A DNA stretch of 64,000 nucleotides. Source: Ancylobacter vacuolatus. GTDB lineage: Bacteria > Pseudomonadota > Alphaproteobacteria > Rhizobiales > Xanthobacteraceae. Positions within the stretch are counted from its first letter, which is position 1, and each line of letters opens with the position of its first letter. The position numbers and the translations under genes are program-made. The stretch lies in NCBI RefSeq assembly GCF_030813595.1, contig NZ_JAUSUH010000011.1, forward strand, positions 158,449-222,448, in the 5' to 3' direction. The notes beneath the pieces are model-generated. The model ran no database searches and was not told where the DNA came from. It saw nothing but the letters and a program-made list of their open reading frames with translations. Below are positions 43,301-52,898 of this stretch, piece by piece.

Positions 43301-44602
43301 ATGACATTTTGCGGCCTCGACTTCGGCACGTCCAACACCACGCTCGCCTTCTGGCGCAGCGGCGGCCCGGTGCTGGCGGCGCTGGAGGAGAACAAGACAA
43401 CGGTGCCGAGCGCCGTGTTCTACGACCGGCAGGGCCACCTCAGCATCGGCCGCGCCGCCATGGCCCGCTATGTTGAGGGCGAGGACGGGCGACTCATGCG
43501 CTCGCTCAAGGCGGTGCTGGGCAGCGCTCTGATCGAGGAGAAGACCCAGATCGGCCGCCGCGCCATCGGCTTCCGCGACGTGATCGCCGACTATCTCAGC
43601 GCGGTGAAGGCACGGGCGGAAGCGGATGCCGGCACGAACTTGGCCAGCGTCGTTCTCGGCCGGCCCGTATTCTTCGTCGACGACGACGCGCCCGCCAATC
43701 GCAAGGCCGAGGACACGCTGCGCGCCATCGCCGGCGACATTGGCTTTCATGAGGTGTCCACCCAGTTCGAGCCCATTGCCGCCGCGCTCGACTATGAGCA
43801 GCAGGTGGCGGGCGAGGAAATCGCGCTGATTGCCGATATCGGCGGCGGCACCTCGGATTTTTCCATCGTCCGCCTCGGCGAAGGGCGAAGGGCGCGCCAG
43901 GACCGCGCCGACGACATTCTCGCCAATGACGGCGTGCGGATCGGCGGCACCGATTTCGACCGCACGCTCAGCCTCGGCACGCTGATGCCGCTGCTCGGCT
44001 ATCGCAGCCCGATGAAACGCCCCGGACGCGACGTGCCGAGCGGCTATTTCCACGAGCTGGCGACCTGGTCGAGCATCAACCGGCTCTACACGGCCAAGAC
44101 CGTGCGCGAGCTCCACGAGGTTCGCCGCGAGGCGGCCGAGCCGCACCGGGTCGAGAGGCTGATCCGGGTGATCGAGGAGCAGCGCGGCCATACCCTCGCC
44201 ATGGAGGCGGAAGCGGCCAAGATCGCCCTTGCCGAAGCGGAAGAGGCACGGGTCGATCTCGGCTGGCTGGAGGCGGGCCTGTCCGTGGGTCTGACGCCGG
44301 CCGAACTTGTCGCCCACACCCAGGGTCTCGCTGAACGCATCGCCCGGCGGGTCGGCCTCTGCCTCGACCAGGCCGGGTTGAAGCCGGGCGACATCGACGC
44401 GCTGTTCCTCACCGGCGGATCCACTAGGCTCGCCCATGTGCGCGCCGCCATCCGAGCCACCGTGCCGCAGGCGCGGGCCATCGATGGCGACACTTTCGGC
44501 TCGGTCGGCACCGGCCTCGCCATCGAGGCCGCCCGCCGCTATGGCCGCCGCGACGCCGGGGATCTCAGCCGTGGCGCAGATGGAAGGATTTCGGCCGCGT
44601 GA
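43301..44602 (+). CDS. Hsp70-family protein, YegD-like
   Basis: 433 residues, an actin-like ATPase domain without the substrate-binding domain of DnaK. Phosphate loops are readable: CGLDFGTSNTTLAFW near the start, LIADIGGGTSDFSIVRL in the middle, and LFLTGGSTRLAHVRAAI near residue 370. YegD-like proteins are non-canonical Hsp70s of unknown client range. GGGAG lies eight bases before the ATG. The last 38 bases overlap the convergent aldehyde dehydrogenase gene. Confidence 0.92.
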   Translation: MTFCGLDFGTSNTTLAFWRSGGPVLAALEENKTTVPSAVFYDRQGHLSIGRAAMARYVEGEDGRLMRSLKAVLGSALIEEKTQIGRRAIGFRDVIADYLSAVKARAEADAGTNLASVVLGRPVFFVDDDAPANRKAEDTLRAIAGDIGFHEVSTQFEPIAAALDYEQQVAGEEIALIADIGGGTSDFSIVRLGEGRRARQDRADDILANDGVRIGGTDFDRTLSLGTLMPLLGYRSPMKRPGRDVPSGYFHELATWSSINRLYTAKTVRELHEVRREAAEPHRVERLIRVIEEQRGHTLAMEAEAAKIALAEAEEARVDLGWLEAGLSVGLTPAELVAHTQGLAERIARRVGLCLDQAGLKPGDIDALFLTGGSTRLAHVRAAIRATVPQARAIDGDTFGSVGTGLAIEAARRYGRRDAGDLSRGADGRISAA

Positions 44603-45950
44603 GCATCTCGAAGCCGATCCGCGAGAGCGAGGCGCCGCGCCCGGTCTCCTTCACCCCGGTCCAGGCGAGGCCCGGGTCGAGATAATCGCAGCGGTTCATG
44701 AACACCGTGCCGGTCTCGATCTCGCCGCCGAGGCGTTCCGCGGCCTCAAGGTCCGTGGTCCAGACCGAGGCGGTGAGGCCGTAGACGCTGTCATTCATCA
44801 GCGTCAGCGCTTCCTCGTCGCCCTTCACCTTCATGATGCCGACCACCGGGCCGAAGCTCTCGTCCCGCATTACCGACATGGAATGGTCGACCCCGGTCAA
44901 CACCTGCGGCGCGAGATAGGGCGTGCCCTCCTTGTTGGCAGGGAAGGCAGCGGGGTCGATATGGGCCGTCGCGCCCCGGTCGACCGCCTCGCGGATCTGG
45001 CCACGAATGAGGTCGGCAAACCGCTTCTGCGCCATCGGCCCCAGCGTGGTCGCCTCGTCGAGCGGATTGCCGAGCACATATTGGGACGTCAGCTCGACGA
45101 AGCCGGCGACGAAACGGTCATAGAGGCTCTCATGCACATAGATGCGCTCGATGCCGCAGCAGCACTGGCCGGAATTGTAGAAGGCGCCATCCACCAGATT
45201 GGCGACGGCGAAATCGAGATCGGCATCCGCGCGCACATAGGCCGGGTCCTTGCCGCCAAGTTCCAGCCCCAGCGGGGTGAAGGTGCCCGCCGCCGCCCGC
45301 TCGATGGCGCGCCCGCCTTCCACCGAACCGGTGAAGTTGACGAAGTCCACCGCCCCCGAGCCGATCAGCCGGGAGGTCTGGTCATGGGTCAGCACGAGAT
45401 TGGCGAACAGGCCTTGCGGCAGGCAGGCGCGGTCCATCGCGCTCTGGAACCGCTCACCGACGAGAATGGTCTGCGCCGCATGCTTGAGCAGCACGGCATT
45501 GCCGGCGATCAGCGCCGGGGCGATGGTGTTCACTGCCGTGAGATAGGGGTAGTTCCACGGCGCCACCACCAGCACGAGGCCGAGCGGGTCGCGCCTGATG
45601 TAGCGGGTGAAGCCGGGGCGCACATCGTGCGGGATGACCGGGGCCAGCGCCTCCTCCGCCATGTCCGCGACATAGCGCACCCGCTCCTCGAAGCCGCCGA
45701 ACTCGCCGCCATAGCGCACCGGACGGCCCATCTGCTGGGCGAGTTCAGGCACGATCTCCTGGTTCATCGCCAGCATGGCGTCGAGGAAGCGCAGCACATG
45801 AGCAGCACGCTCGGCGATCGGCACGCGGCGCCAGTCGCGCTGCGCGGCACGCGCACCGGCCACCGCCCGCGCCACCTCGGCGTCCGAGGCCGCCGGCCGG
45901 CGCGCCAGTTCCGAACCATCAATCGGAGAAATACAGACAATATCGCTCAT
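44565..45950 (-). CDS. NAD(P)-dependent aldehyde dehydrogenase
   Basis: 461 residues. PWNYPYLTAVNTI (Asn133), LLKHAAQT (Lys156), catalytic base Glu230 in LELGGKDPAY, and the nucleophile in GQCCCG (Cys263 or Cys264) are all present, so it should oxidise an aldehyde to an acid. It is slightly short for the superfamily (usually 475-500). No pathway partner is adjacent, so the substrate is unknown. The ATG at 45950 gives MSDIVCISPIDGSELARR. A perfect 8-bp hairpin lies in its leader. The end overlaps the Hsp70-like gene. Confidence 0.92.
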   Translation of the reverse strand: MSDIVCISPIDGSELARRPAASDAEVARAVAGARAAQRDWRRVPIAERAAHVLRFLDAMLAMNQEIVPELAQQMGRPVRYGGEFGGFEERVRYVADMAEEALAPVIPHDVRPGFTRYIRRDPLGLVLVVAPWNYPYLTAVNTIAPALIAGNAVLLKHAAQTILVGERFQSAMDRACLPQGLFANLVLTHDQTSRLIGSGAVDFVNFTGSVEGGRAIERAAAGTFTPLGLELGGKDPAYVRADADLDFAVANLVDGAFYNSGQCCCGIERIYVHESLYDRFVAGFVELTSQYVLGNPLDEATTLGPMAQKRFADLIRGQIREAVDRGATAHIDPAAFPANKEGTPYLAPQVLTGVDHSMSVMRDESFGPVVGIMKVKGDEEALTLMNDSVYGLTASVWTTDLEAAERLGGEIETGTVFMNRCDYLDPGLAWTGVKETGRGASLSRIGFEMLTRPKSFHLRHG

Positions 45951-45968
45951 GCCACACCTGCACCCACC

Positions 45969-45988
45969 TCGCGGAGGGCGCTCCGCGA
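45969..45988. promoter_or_regulatory. Hairpin in the aldehyde dehydrogenase leader
   Basis: TCGCGGAG and CTCCGCGA pair perfectly around GGCG, 19 bases upstream of the start codon on the minus strand. It could be an operator or a leader hairpin. The rest of the 250-base divergent gap to 46200 shows no clear promoter. Confidence 0.45.
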
Positions 45989-46200
45989 TGACTGGAAGAT
46001 ATAAGATGCGCGCCACCCGTACAGCCCTCGGCGCACCTGCGGGTTTCGCCGTTCCGGATTGCAAACAAAAAGAAACACCCCCAAGTTCCTGTAATTCGAA
46101 ACGATCGGCCTTATCATACCCCCGCCGACGCCCGGAATGCGTCAGGGTAACCATGCCAAGCCTTCCCGCCCCCCCTCGTCACCCTCGCCGGGATCCTGCG

Positions 46201-47682
46201 ATGAAGCCGAACAAGTCGAGCGTGTCGCCGCTGGGGCCGCGAATCGTCGCCCGCCCCTCGCGGGGGGAACATGAGGACATGTTCGACCTCGCGCCGATCT
46301 CGCTGTGGCTGGAGGATTTCAGCGCCGTCCGAGAGCTGTTCGACCGCTGGCGGGCCGAGGGCGTGACCTCGCTGCGCGACCATTTGCGCGGCCACCCCGA
46401 GCGCGTGGCCGAGTGCTCGGCGCGCATCAAGGTGCTGCAGGTCAACCAGCGCACGCTCACCCTGTTCGAGGCCAGCAGCCTGTCCCACCTCGTCGCCAAT
46501 CTCGACAAGGTCTTTCGCGACGATATGCTCGTCACCCATATCGAAGAATTGTCGCAGCTCTGGGACGGACATACGAGTTTTTCCAGCCAGGCCGTCAACT
46601 ACACGCTGACCGGCGAGCGCCTCGATATCCAGCTCAAGGGCATCGTCCTGCCGGGTTACGAGGAGAGCCTGGGCCGCGTCCTGCTCTCCGCAGAGGATGT
46701 GACAGCCCGCGAGACCGCCCGCCGCCAGGCTGCCAATGCGGAGCGCTACGCCAAGGGGCTGTTCCAGCACTCGCCAGTGTCGCTGTGGGTGGAGGACTTC
46801 TCAACCATTAAACAGCTGATGGACGATCTGCGCTTTCGCGGCATTGAGGATTTTCGGGTGTTCACCGATGTGCACCCGGAATTTGTGCAGCGTTGCGTCA
46901 GCGAGATCCGGGTCATCGAGGTCAATCACCACACGCTGGAGATGTTTGGCGCCGGCAGCGTCGCCGAACTCACCGACAATGTGGCGGAGGTTTTCCGAGA
47001 CGACATGCAGCGCCATTTCCGTGAGCAGCTCATCGAGCTGTGGAACGGCCGGCTCTTTCACACCCGCGAAGTGGTGAACTACACGCTGGGCGGCGAACTG
47101 CTGCATGTGCATCTGCAGTTCTCGGTCCTGCCCGGCCATGAGGATGACTGGTCGCTGGTGCAGGTGGCGCTCACCGACATCACCGCCCGCAAGAAGGCCG
47201 AAGCCTATCTGGAATATCTTGGCAAGCACGACGTGCTGACCAAGCTGTGCAACCGCACCTTCTATGTCGACGAACTGAACCGGCTGGAACGGCGCGGGCC
47301 GTTCCCGGTCACAGTGATCATGATCCACCTCAACGACCTGAAGAAGGTGAACGACCAACTCGGCCAGGCTGCCGGCGACATGCTGCTGCGCCGGGCCGGC
47401 GAGATCATCGCCAAGGCGGTGGACCCGCAGCACTGCGCCGCCCGCATCGCCGGCAACGAATTCGCCGTGCTGCTGCCGGCAACCGATGCGGAAGCGGGCC
47501 ATGCCGTGATGGAGAACATCCGCGAGCTGGCGGCGCTCAACAACCAGTTCTATTCCGCCAGCACGCTGAGCCTGTCACTCGGCCTCGCCACCAGCGCGCC
47601 GGGCGACCGGCTGGAATCGGTGGTCCGCCGGGCGGAGGCGGAAATGGTCGAGGACCGGCGCCTGGCCGATTCCGGCCTTTGA
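46201..47682 (+). CDS. PAS-PAS-GGDEF protein with degenerate active site
   Basis: 493 residues. Two related PAS modules (about 20-170 and 175-330) each open with a phrase like ISLWLEDFSAVRELFDRW or VSLWVEDFSTIKQLMDDL; they look like an internal duplication. A GGDEF domain follows (HDVLTKLCNRTFYVDELNRLE), but the signature is AGNEF at residues 417-421 instead of GG(D/E)EF. That predicts loss of diguanylate cyclase activity, leaving a sensory or nucleotide-binding role. No EAL domain follows. The ATG at 46201 is used; an ATG at 46153 would add a Pro/Arg-rich leader. Confidence 0.88.
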   Translation: MKPNKSSVSPLGPRIVARPSRGEHEDMFDLAPISLWLEDFSAVRELFDRWRAEGVTSLRDHLRGHPERVAECSARIKVLQVNQRTLTLFEASSLSHLVANLDKVFRDDMLVTHIEELSQLWDGHTSFSSQAVNYTLTGERLDIQLKGIVLPGYEESLGRVLLSAEDVTARETARRQAANAERYAKGLFQHSPVSLWVEDFSTIKQLMDDLRFRGIEDFRVFTDVHPEFVQRCVSEIRVIEVNHHTLEMFGAGSVAELTDNVAEVFRDDMQRHFREQLIELWNGRLFHTREVVNYTLGGELLHVHLQFSVLPGHEDDWSLVQVALTDITARKKAEAYLEYLGKHDVLTKLCNRTFYVDELNRLERRGPFPVTVIMIHLNDLKKVNDQLGQAAGDMLLRRAGEIIAKAVDPQHCAARIAGNEFAVLLPATDAEAGHAVMENIRELAALNNQFYSASTLSLSLGLATSAPGDRLESVVRRAEAEMVEDRRLADSGL

Positions 47683-47715
47683 ACCTGGCCCCGTGATCGC
47701 CGACCTGCGCCGACC

Positions 47716-48141
47716 TCAGGCGCCGGCTCGTACGGTCAGGTCTTCCAGCTCGGCCAGGTGAACGAAGCACAGCTTGTTGCCCTCGGGGTCGCGGCCATAG
47801 GCGCCATAATAGTCGGGGGCATAGTCCGGCCGCAGGCCCGGCGCGCCTTCGTCGAAGCCACCATGCTCGATCAGCGCCCGCCAGGCCGCATCCACCGCCG
47901 CCGGCGAGGGCGCGGCGAAGCTCACCTGCGTGCCGTTGCCCCACGTTGCCGGCAGGCCGTTGAAGGGCAGCTGCACGAAGAATTGCGGCCAGCGCCGTCC
48001 CGGCATCAGCCACATGGAGCCGGGCGGCCCACCATCGGAGGGCTCATCGACCCTTTCGAGTCCGAGCGGCGCCAGCACCGCGTCATAGAACACGGTCAGC
48101 CGGGCGAGATCGCGCGCGCCGAGGATGATGTGGCTAAACAT
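47716..48141 (-). CDS. VOC-family protein
   Basis: 141 residues, complete VOC fold: FSHIILGARDLARLTVFYDAVLAPLGLERV opens the first module and YYGAYGRDPEGNKLCFVHL closes the second. Possible metal ligands are His4 and the late His/Glu. No substrate can be assigned. It stands alone between the GGDEF-like and fpr genes. Confidence 0.85.
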   Translation of the reverse strand: MFSHIILGARDLARLTVFYDAVLAPLGLERVDEPSDGGPPGSMWLMPGRRWPQFFVQLPFNGLPATWGNGTQVSFAAPSPAAVDAAWRALIEHGGFDEGAPGLRPDYAPDYYGAYGRDPEGNKLCFVHLAELEDLTVRAGA

Positions 48142-48348
48142 CGGGGGTCTCCTTGATCCTGCTCATGGCCCGGCCGCGCCGGCGACGCATGTTTCCCCAG
48201 CCGAGGCGCCACGCGCAAGCCGGGGGTGAGATTGGCCGGCAAAGCCGCGACAAAGGGTCGACACCGGCCCGAATGCGCAGTAAACGGGGCCCCGAGAATT
48301 ACATCCGCTTCCGGTTTGTTTGGAAGTTTTCACTTGTATGGATTGTAA

Positions 48349-49122
48349 ATGAGCAATCTCCACACCGAGCGCGTCCTGTCGGTGCACCACTGGACCGACA
48401 ACCTGTTCACCTTCACCACTACGCGCGACCCGGCGCTGCGGTTCAAGAACGGCCAGTTCGTCATGATCGGCCTTCAGGTGGACGGCAAGCCGCTGCTGCG
48501 CGCCTATTCCATCGCCAGCGCCAATTACGAGGAGACGCTGGAGTTCTTCTCGATCAAGGTGGCAAACGGCCCGCTGACCTCGCGCCTGCAGCACCTCAAG
48601 GTCGGCGACGAGGTGATCGTCGGGCGCAAGCCCACCGGCACGCTGCTGGTGGATTATCTCGTTCCCGGCCGGCGGCTCTACCTGCTGTCTACCGGCACGG
48701 GGCTGGCGCCCTTCATGAGCCTCATCAAGGATCCGGAGACCTACGAGGCCTATGAGAAGGTCATCCTCGTGCACGGCGTGCGGACGGTGGGCGAGCTCGC
48801 CTATCAGGACTTCATCGAGAACGAGCTGCCGGACAATGAGTTCTTCGGCGAACTGGTGCGCGAGAAGCTGGTCTATTACCCCACGGTGACGCGCGAGCCC
48901 TATCGCAACCAGGGCCGCATCACCGATCTCATCACCTCGGGCAAGCTGTTCGCCGATCTCGGCCTGCCCCCGCTCGACAAGGAGGATGACCGCGTCATGC
49001 TCTGCGGCAGCCCGCAGCTGCTCGACGACATGCGCGTCATTCTCAAGGAGAAGGGCTTCGAAGAAGGCTCGACCACGGAGCCGGGCGACTTCGTGATCGA
49101 AAAAGCATTCGTCGAAAAGTGA
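48349..49122 (+). CDS. fpr: Ferredoxin--NADP(+) reductase
   Basis: 257 residues. FAD-binding RAYSIASANYEE (the RxYS motif) and NGPLTSRLQHL, then the NADP domain with LLSTGTGLAPFMSLI and VHGVRT, ending in a short FVIEKAFVEK tail typical of the bacterial FPR class. It passes electrons between NADPH and ferredoxin or flavodoxin, often for oxidative-stress defence or iron-sulfur repair. The ATG at 48349 is followed directly by the conserved SNLHTERVLSVHHWTDNLF start. Confidence 0.95.
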   Translation: MSNLHTERVLSVHHWTDNLFTFTTTRDPALRFKNGQFVMIGLQVDGKPLLRAYSIASANYEETLEFFSIKVANGPLTSRLQHLKVGDEVIVGRKPTGTLLVDYLVPGRRLYLLSTGTGLAPFMSLIKDPETYEAYEKVILVHGVRTVGELAYQDFIENELPDNEFFGELVREKLVYYPTVTREPYRNQGRITDLITSGKLFADLGLPPLDKEDDRVMLCGSPQLLDDMRVILKEKGFEEGSTTEPGDFVIEKAFVEK

Positions 49123-49127
49123 GGCCG

Positions 49128-49152
49128 CGCGGCCGCCGCAGAGGCGGCCGCG
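49128..49152. terminator. Stem-loop between fpr and the downstream gene
   Basis: A 10-bp GC stem (CGCGGCCGCC with GGCGGCCGCG, GCAGA loop) lies between convergent 3' ends. It has no U-tract, so its termination strength is uncertain. Confidence 0.6.
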
Positions 49153-49156
49153 GCTC

Positions 49157-49468
49157 TCAGCGCACCCGCCGGTCGGAGTCCCAGCGATCCTTGTCGGCGC
49201 GCGCCGCCTCTTCCGGGGACAGGACGCGATACTCGGCCTCGATGATCTCGGGGCCACCGCTGCGGCCGGTGCGCTGGCGCCCGCCGAACAGGCGGTAGGC
49301 CAGGCCGGCAATCACGATGATGGGGAAGACCACAAGGAAGACGCTGGCCGCTACCAGCGCCAGCGCGGTGCCGAGCGCCAGCGCGACGGCAACGACGAGC
49401 GCCACCTGCCACCAGCTCACTTTCCGGACAGTGAAACGCATGCGATCGAACGGGTCGGTCGAGCTCAT
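49157..49468 (-). CDS. Small hypothetical membrane protein
   Basis: 103 residues: a short cytosolic N-terminus, a long hydrophobic region that fits two membrane helices (VALVVAVALALGTALALVAAS and VFLVVFPIIVIAGLAYRLFGG), and a charged C-terminal tail with EIIEAEYRVLSPEE. The tail phrase is common among small alphaproteobacterial envelope proteins of unknown function. Convergent with fpr. Confidence 0.75.
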   Translation of the reverse strand: MSSTDPFDRMRFTVRKVSWWQVALVVAVALALGTALALVAASVFLVVFPIIVIAGLAYRLFGGRQRTGRSGGPEIIEAEYRVLSPEEAARADKDRWDSDRRVR

Positions 49469-49628
49469 CCTCTAGGTCTTTCCTCCTGACGCGGTCGCCC
49501 CGCGAAAAGGCGATATGGGGAGCCGGCACGCGGCATTCCAGCGCCGCGCGTGCAATTTCAATGACACGGCGCCCGGAGCCCGTTCCAATGGGAGGGCTTG
49601 GGCTTGTCCAGCCGGAACGGGGATCCTG

Positions 49629-50117
49629 ATGCTACGCGACGCGGTGGAAGACGACATCACCGGCATTCTCGCCATTTACAACCATGCCGTGCTGCACACA
49701 ACAGCAATCTGGAACGACACCCCGGCCGACCTCGCCAATCGCCTCGCCTGGCTGCGCGACCGTCGCGGGCGCGGCTATCCGGTGATTGTCGCCGCGGAGG
49801 CGGGCAAGGTGTTGGGCTATGCCAGCTTCGGCGATTTCAGGCCCTTTGAGGGGTTCCGCATCAGCGTCGAACACTCGGTCTATGTGGCCGAGGCCGCGCG
49901 CGGGCGCGGGCTGGGGCGGGCGCTAGTGGAGGCGCTGTTTGCCCCGGCGCGGGCGCTGGGCAAGCAGGTGATGATCGGCGGCGTCACTGGCGGCAACGAG
50001 GCCTCGCTCGCTTTGCACGCCCGCCTCGGCTTCCGGGAGACCGGCCACATGCCCGGCATCGGCACCAAGTTCGGCAGGCGTCTCGACCTCGTTTTCATGC
50101 AAAAGGAGCTGCAATAA
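49629..50117 (+). CDS. GNAT N-acetyltransferase, phosphinothricin acetyltransferase type
   Basis: 162 residues, close to the Pat/Bar group: LRDAVEDDITGILAIYNHAVLHTTAIW, YPVIVAAEAGKVLGYASFGDFRPFEGF, then the acetyl-CoA loop VAEAARGRGLGRALVEALF and a C-terminal ALHARLGFRETGHMPGIGTKFGRRLDLVFMQ. Such enzymes acetylate phosphinothricin, methionine sulfone or sulfoximine, or related amino acids. The ATG at 49629 is preceded by GGGGATC; upstream in-frame codons encode non-conserved sequence. Confidence 0.9.
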   Translation: MLRDAVEDDITGILAIYNHAVLHTTAIWNDTPADLANRLAWLRDRRGRGYPVIVAAEAGKVLGYASFGDFRPFEGFRISVEHSVYVAEAARGRGLGRALVEALFAPARALGKQVMIGGVTGGNEASLALHARLGFRETGHMPGIGTKFGRRLDLVFMQKELQ

Positions 50118-50178
50118 TTCGTTGAACAACCCTTGCTTGTATGGTGTCCTGTGACCATCATCAGGCAGAGGACACGCC

Positions 50179-51462
50179 ATGGGCTGGGGTTATGACTTAC
50201 TGCTGCCGCTGATCATTGCCTTCGGCATTCCGGCCATTCTGATCTTCATCCGCAACAGCGTGCGGCAGAAGCGGGCCGGCATTGCCAAGGAGATCAAGGA
50301 GGGGTTCGGCTTCGCCGATGACGCCACGCCCTCCTTCGAATTCGTCGAGGCGAAATATGCCGCCGATCCGAAGGACCGTGCCTGGCCGCGCCTGTTGATC
50401 GGCTCCATTCCCTTCTGCCTCGTGGCGATGCTCGGGCTGGAGATCATCTTCGCCCAGGCCGGCCCGGAGGGGGCGAAGCTTGGCAGGTGGATCGCCGCCA
50501 GCGCCCTGCTCGGCACCGATGGCGCCAAGGCGGGGGAGGTCACGGCGCTGCTCGGCTTCGTCTTCGCCGGTGGCATCCTGTTCTCGCTCGGCTACCTCAT
50601 GCGCGCGGTGACGAATTTCGAACTCGGGCCGCTCAGCTTCCTGCGGGCCACCACGCACATGCTGATGGCCGTGGTCACCGTCGTCGTGCTGTGGCGAGCA
50701 GCGCCGGTGGGGCCGGACTGGATTCCATCCGGCACACTGTGGTTCCTCGCCGCCTTCCTGTTCGGCTTCTTTCCCGATCTCGGCCTGCGCTACGCGATCA
50801 GCCGCGCGACATGGCTGCCGCTCAAGAGTGAGCGCACTGAGCTGCTCGAACGCGCGCGCGGCACGCCCCTGGAAGTGATCGACGGCATCGATGCCTGGAC
50901 GCGATTCCGGCTCGACGAGATGATGATCATGGACGTGCAGAACCTCGCCACGGCCAATCCGATCATGCTCTATGTCGAGACGCCCTTCGGCCTCTACGAA
51001 TGCATCGACTGGATCGCCCAGGCACAGTTGTGCACCATTGTCGGCCCCACCGCCTTCCTGGCGCTGCGCCGGCACAACATCCGCACCATCTTCGATCTGG
51101 AGCGCGCCACGGTGCGCGAAGGGGCGACCGCCAATCTGCGGGCGATGATCGCCGATGTCCTCGAACAAAGCGCCCGAGACGAGGCGGCGGCGGCGAAGAA
51201 GCCGGCGCCGAGGACGGCGAGCGACGCGCCCGAGCCGACCCCGGCGGCCAAGCCCCCGGTCGCGCTCGACGACGAGGACCGCCGCCACCTGTTCGAGACC
51301 ATGCTGGACGATCTGCACGTCCACCGGCTGCGGCAGATATGGGAGCTGGTGGCGGCGAAACTGGGCACGCCCTATCGCCGCCTGTCGCCCTTGCCCGGCC
51401 CGAGCGCTGCCACTCCGAGCGCTGCCGGCACCGGAGCCGTTCCCGACCCCGGTGCCGGGTAG
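50179..51462 (+). CDS. Hypothetical multi-pass membrane protein with cytosolic C-terminal domain
   Basis: 427 residues. Five hydrophobic segments lie in the first 205 residues (LLLPLIIAFGIPAILIFI; LLIGSIPFCLVAMLGLEIIF; VTALLGFVFAGGILFSLGYLM; HMLMAVVTVVVLW; GTLWFLAAFLFGFF). A soluble domain follows with EMMIMDVQNLATANPIMLYVETPFGLYECIDWIAQAQL and FLALRRHNIRTIFDLERA, which reads like a helix-hairpin-helix or docking module, then an Ala/Pro-rich linker and a final helical piece (RRHLFETMLDDLHVHRLRQIWELVA). I do not recognise the family. No operon partner is close. Confidence 0.8.
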   Translation: MGWGYDLLLPLIIAFGIPAILIFIRNSVRQKRAGIAKEIKEGFGFADDATPSFEFVEAKYAADPKDRAWPRLLIGSIPFCLVAMLGLEIIFAQAGPEGAKLGRWIAASALLGTDGAKAGEVTALLGFVFAGGILFSLGYLMRAVTNFELGPLSFLRATTHMLMAVVTVVVLWRAAPVGPDWIPSGTLWFLAAFLFGFFPDLGLRYAISRATWLPLKSERTELLERARGTPLEVIDGIDAWTRFRLDEMMIMDVQNLATANPIMLYVETPFGLYECIDWIAQAQLCTIVGPTAFLALRRHNIRTIFDLERATVREGATANLRAMIADVLEQSARDEAAAAKKPAPRTASDAPEPTPAAKPPVALDDEDRRHLFETMLDDLHVHRLRQIWELVAAKLGTPYRRLSPLPGPSAATPSAAGTGAVPDPGAG

Positions 51463-51485
51463 AAGGAACCCGCGGCAGTCGCCGC

Positions 51486-52898
51486 TCAGTAGCGGTAGTG
51501 GTCCGACTTGAAGGGGCCTTCCACCGTCACGCCGATATAGTCGGCCTGGTCGGGGCGCAGCTTGGTGAGGTTCACGCCGATTTTGGCGAGGTGCAGCATG
51601 GCGACCTTCTCGTCCAGCGACTTCGGCAGCACGTACACTTCCTTCTTGTACTTGCCGTCCTTGTTGTTGGCGTAAAGCTCGATCTGCGCCAGCGTCTGGT
51701 TAGTGAACGAGGCCGACATCACGAAGGACGGGTGGCCCATGGCGTTGCCAAGGTTCACCAGACGGCCTTCCGACAGCAGGATCATGCGCTTGCCGTCGGG
51801 GAAAGTGATCTCATCGACCTGCGGCTTGATGTTGTCCCACTTCAGGTTCTTCAGCGACGCGATCTGAATCTCGTTGTCGAAGTGGCCGATGTTGCAGACG
51901 ATCGCCCGGTCCTTCATCGCGCGCATATGCTCGATGGTGATGATGTCCTTGTTGCCGGTGGCGGTGACGAAGATATCGGCAATCGGCGCCGCCTCTTCCA
52001 TGGTCACGACCTGGTAGCCTTCCATCGCCGCCTGCAGCGCGCAGATCGGGTCGACTTCGGAAACCATCACCCGGCAGCCGGCCTGGCGCAGCGAGGCGGC
52101 CGAGCCCTTGCCGACATCGCCGAAGCCGGCGACCATGGCGACCTTGCCCGACATCATGACGTCGGTGCCGCGGCGGATGCCGTCGACCAGCGATTCACGG
52201 CAGCCATAGAGGTTGTCGAACTTCGACTTGGTGACGCTGTCATTGACGTTGATGGCGGGCCACAGCAGCGTGCCGGCCTTCTGCATGTCGTACAGGCGGT
52301 GCACGCCCGTGGTGGTTTCTTCCGAGACGCCCTTAATGCTGTCGGCGATCGCCTTGAAGTAGCCCTTGGGCTTCTCCTTGAGCTGCTTCTTCAGCAGCGC
52401 GAAGAACACTTCCTCTTCTTCCGAGCCGGGAGCGTCGAGGAAGGCGGTGTCGCCGTTCTCGGCGCGCAGGCCGAGATGGACATACATGGTGGCGTCGCCG
52501 CCATCATCGAGGATCATGTTGGGATAGCCGCCACCATGCCAGTCGAACAGCTTGGCGGTGTAGTCCCAATATTCGGTCAGCGTCTCGCCCTTGATGGCGA
52601 ACACCGGCACGCCGGCGGCGGCGATGGCGGCGGCGGCGTGGTCCTGCGTCGAGTAGATGTTGCACGACACCCAGCGCACATCGGCGCCGAGCGCGACCAG
52701 CGTCTCGATCAGCACGCCGGTCTGGATGGTCATGTGCAGCGAGCCGGCGATGCGCGCGCCCTTGAGCGGCTGCGACGGGCCGTATTCCTCGCGGGTGGCC
52801 ATCAGGCCCGGCATTTCGGTCTCGGCGATCGAGAGCTCCTTGCGGCCGAACGGGGCGAGGTTGATGTCCTTGACGATGTAGTCGGTGACGGCGGCCAT
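51486..52898 (-). CDS. ahcY: S-adenosylhomocysteine hydrolase
   Basis: 470 residues. It splits S-adenosylhomocysteine into adenosine and homocysteine, relieving product inhibition of methyltransferases. Readable blocks: [31 protein letters not shown], the NAD site [35 protein letters not shown] [10 protein letters not shown], and the C-terminal [27 protein letters not shown]. The 40-residue insert typical of bacterial and eukaryotic long-form enzymes is present. A 16-bp palindrome lies 67 bases upstream. In relatives ahcY commonly follows the ptsH gene, as here. Confidence 0.97.
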   Translation of the reverse strand: MAAVTDYIVKDINLAPFGRKELSIAETEMPGLMATREEYGPSQPLKGARIAGSLHMTIQTGVLIETLVALGADVRWVSCNIYSTQDHAAAAIAAAGVPVFAIKGETLTEYWDYTAKLFDWHGGGYPNMILDDGGDATMYVHLGLRAENGDTAFLDAPGSEEEEVFFALLKKQLKEKPKGYFKAIADSIKGVSEETTTGVHRLYDMQKAGTLLWPAINVNDSVTKSKFDNLYGCRESLVDGIRRGTDVMMSGKVAMVAGFGDVGKGSAASLRQAGCRVMVSEVDPICALQAAMEGYQVVTMEEAAPIADIFVTATGNKDIITIEHMRAMKDRAIVCNIGHFDNEIQIASLKNLKWDNIKPQVDEITFPDGKRMILLSEGRLVNLGNAMGHPSFVMSASFTNQTLAQIELYANNKDGKYKKEVYVLPKSLDEKVAMLHLAKIGVNLTKLRPDQADYIGVTVEGPFKSDHYRY

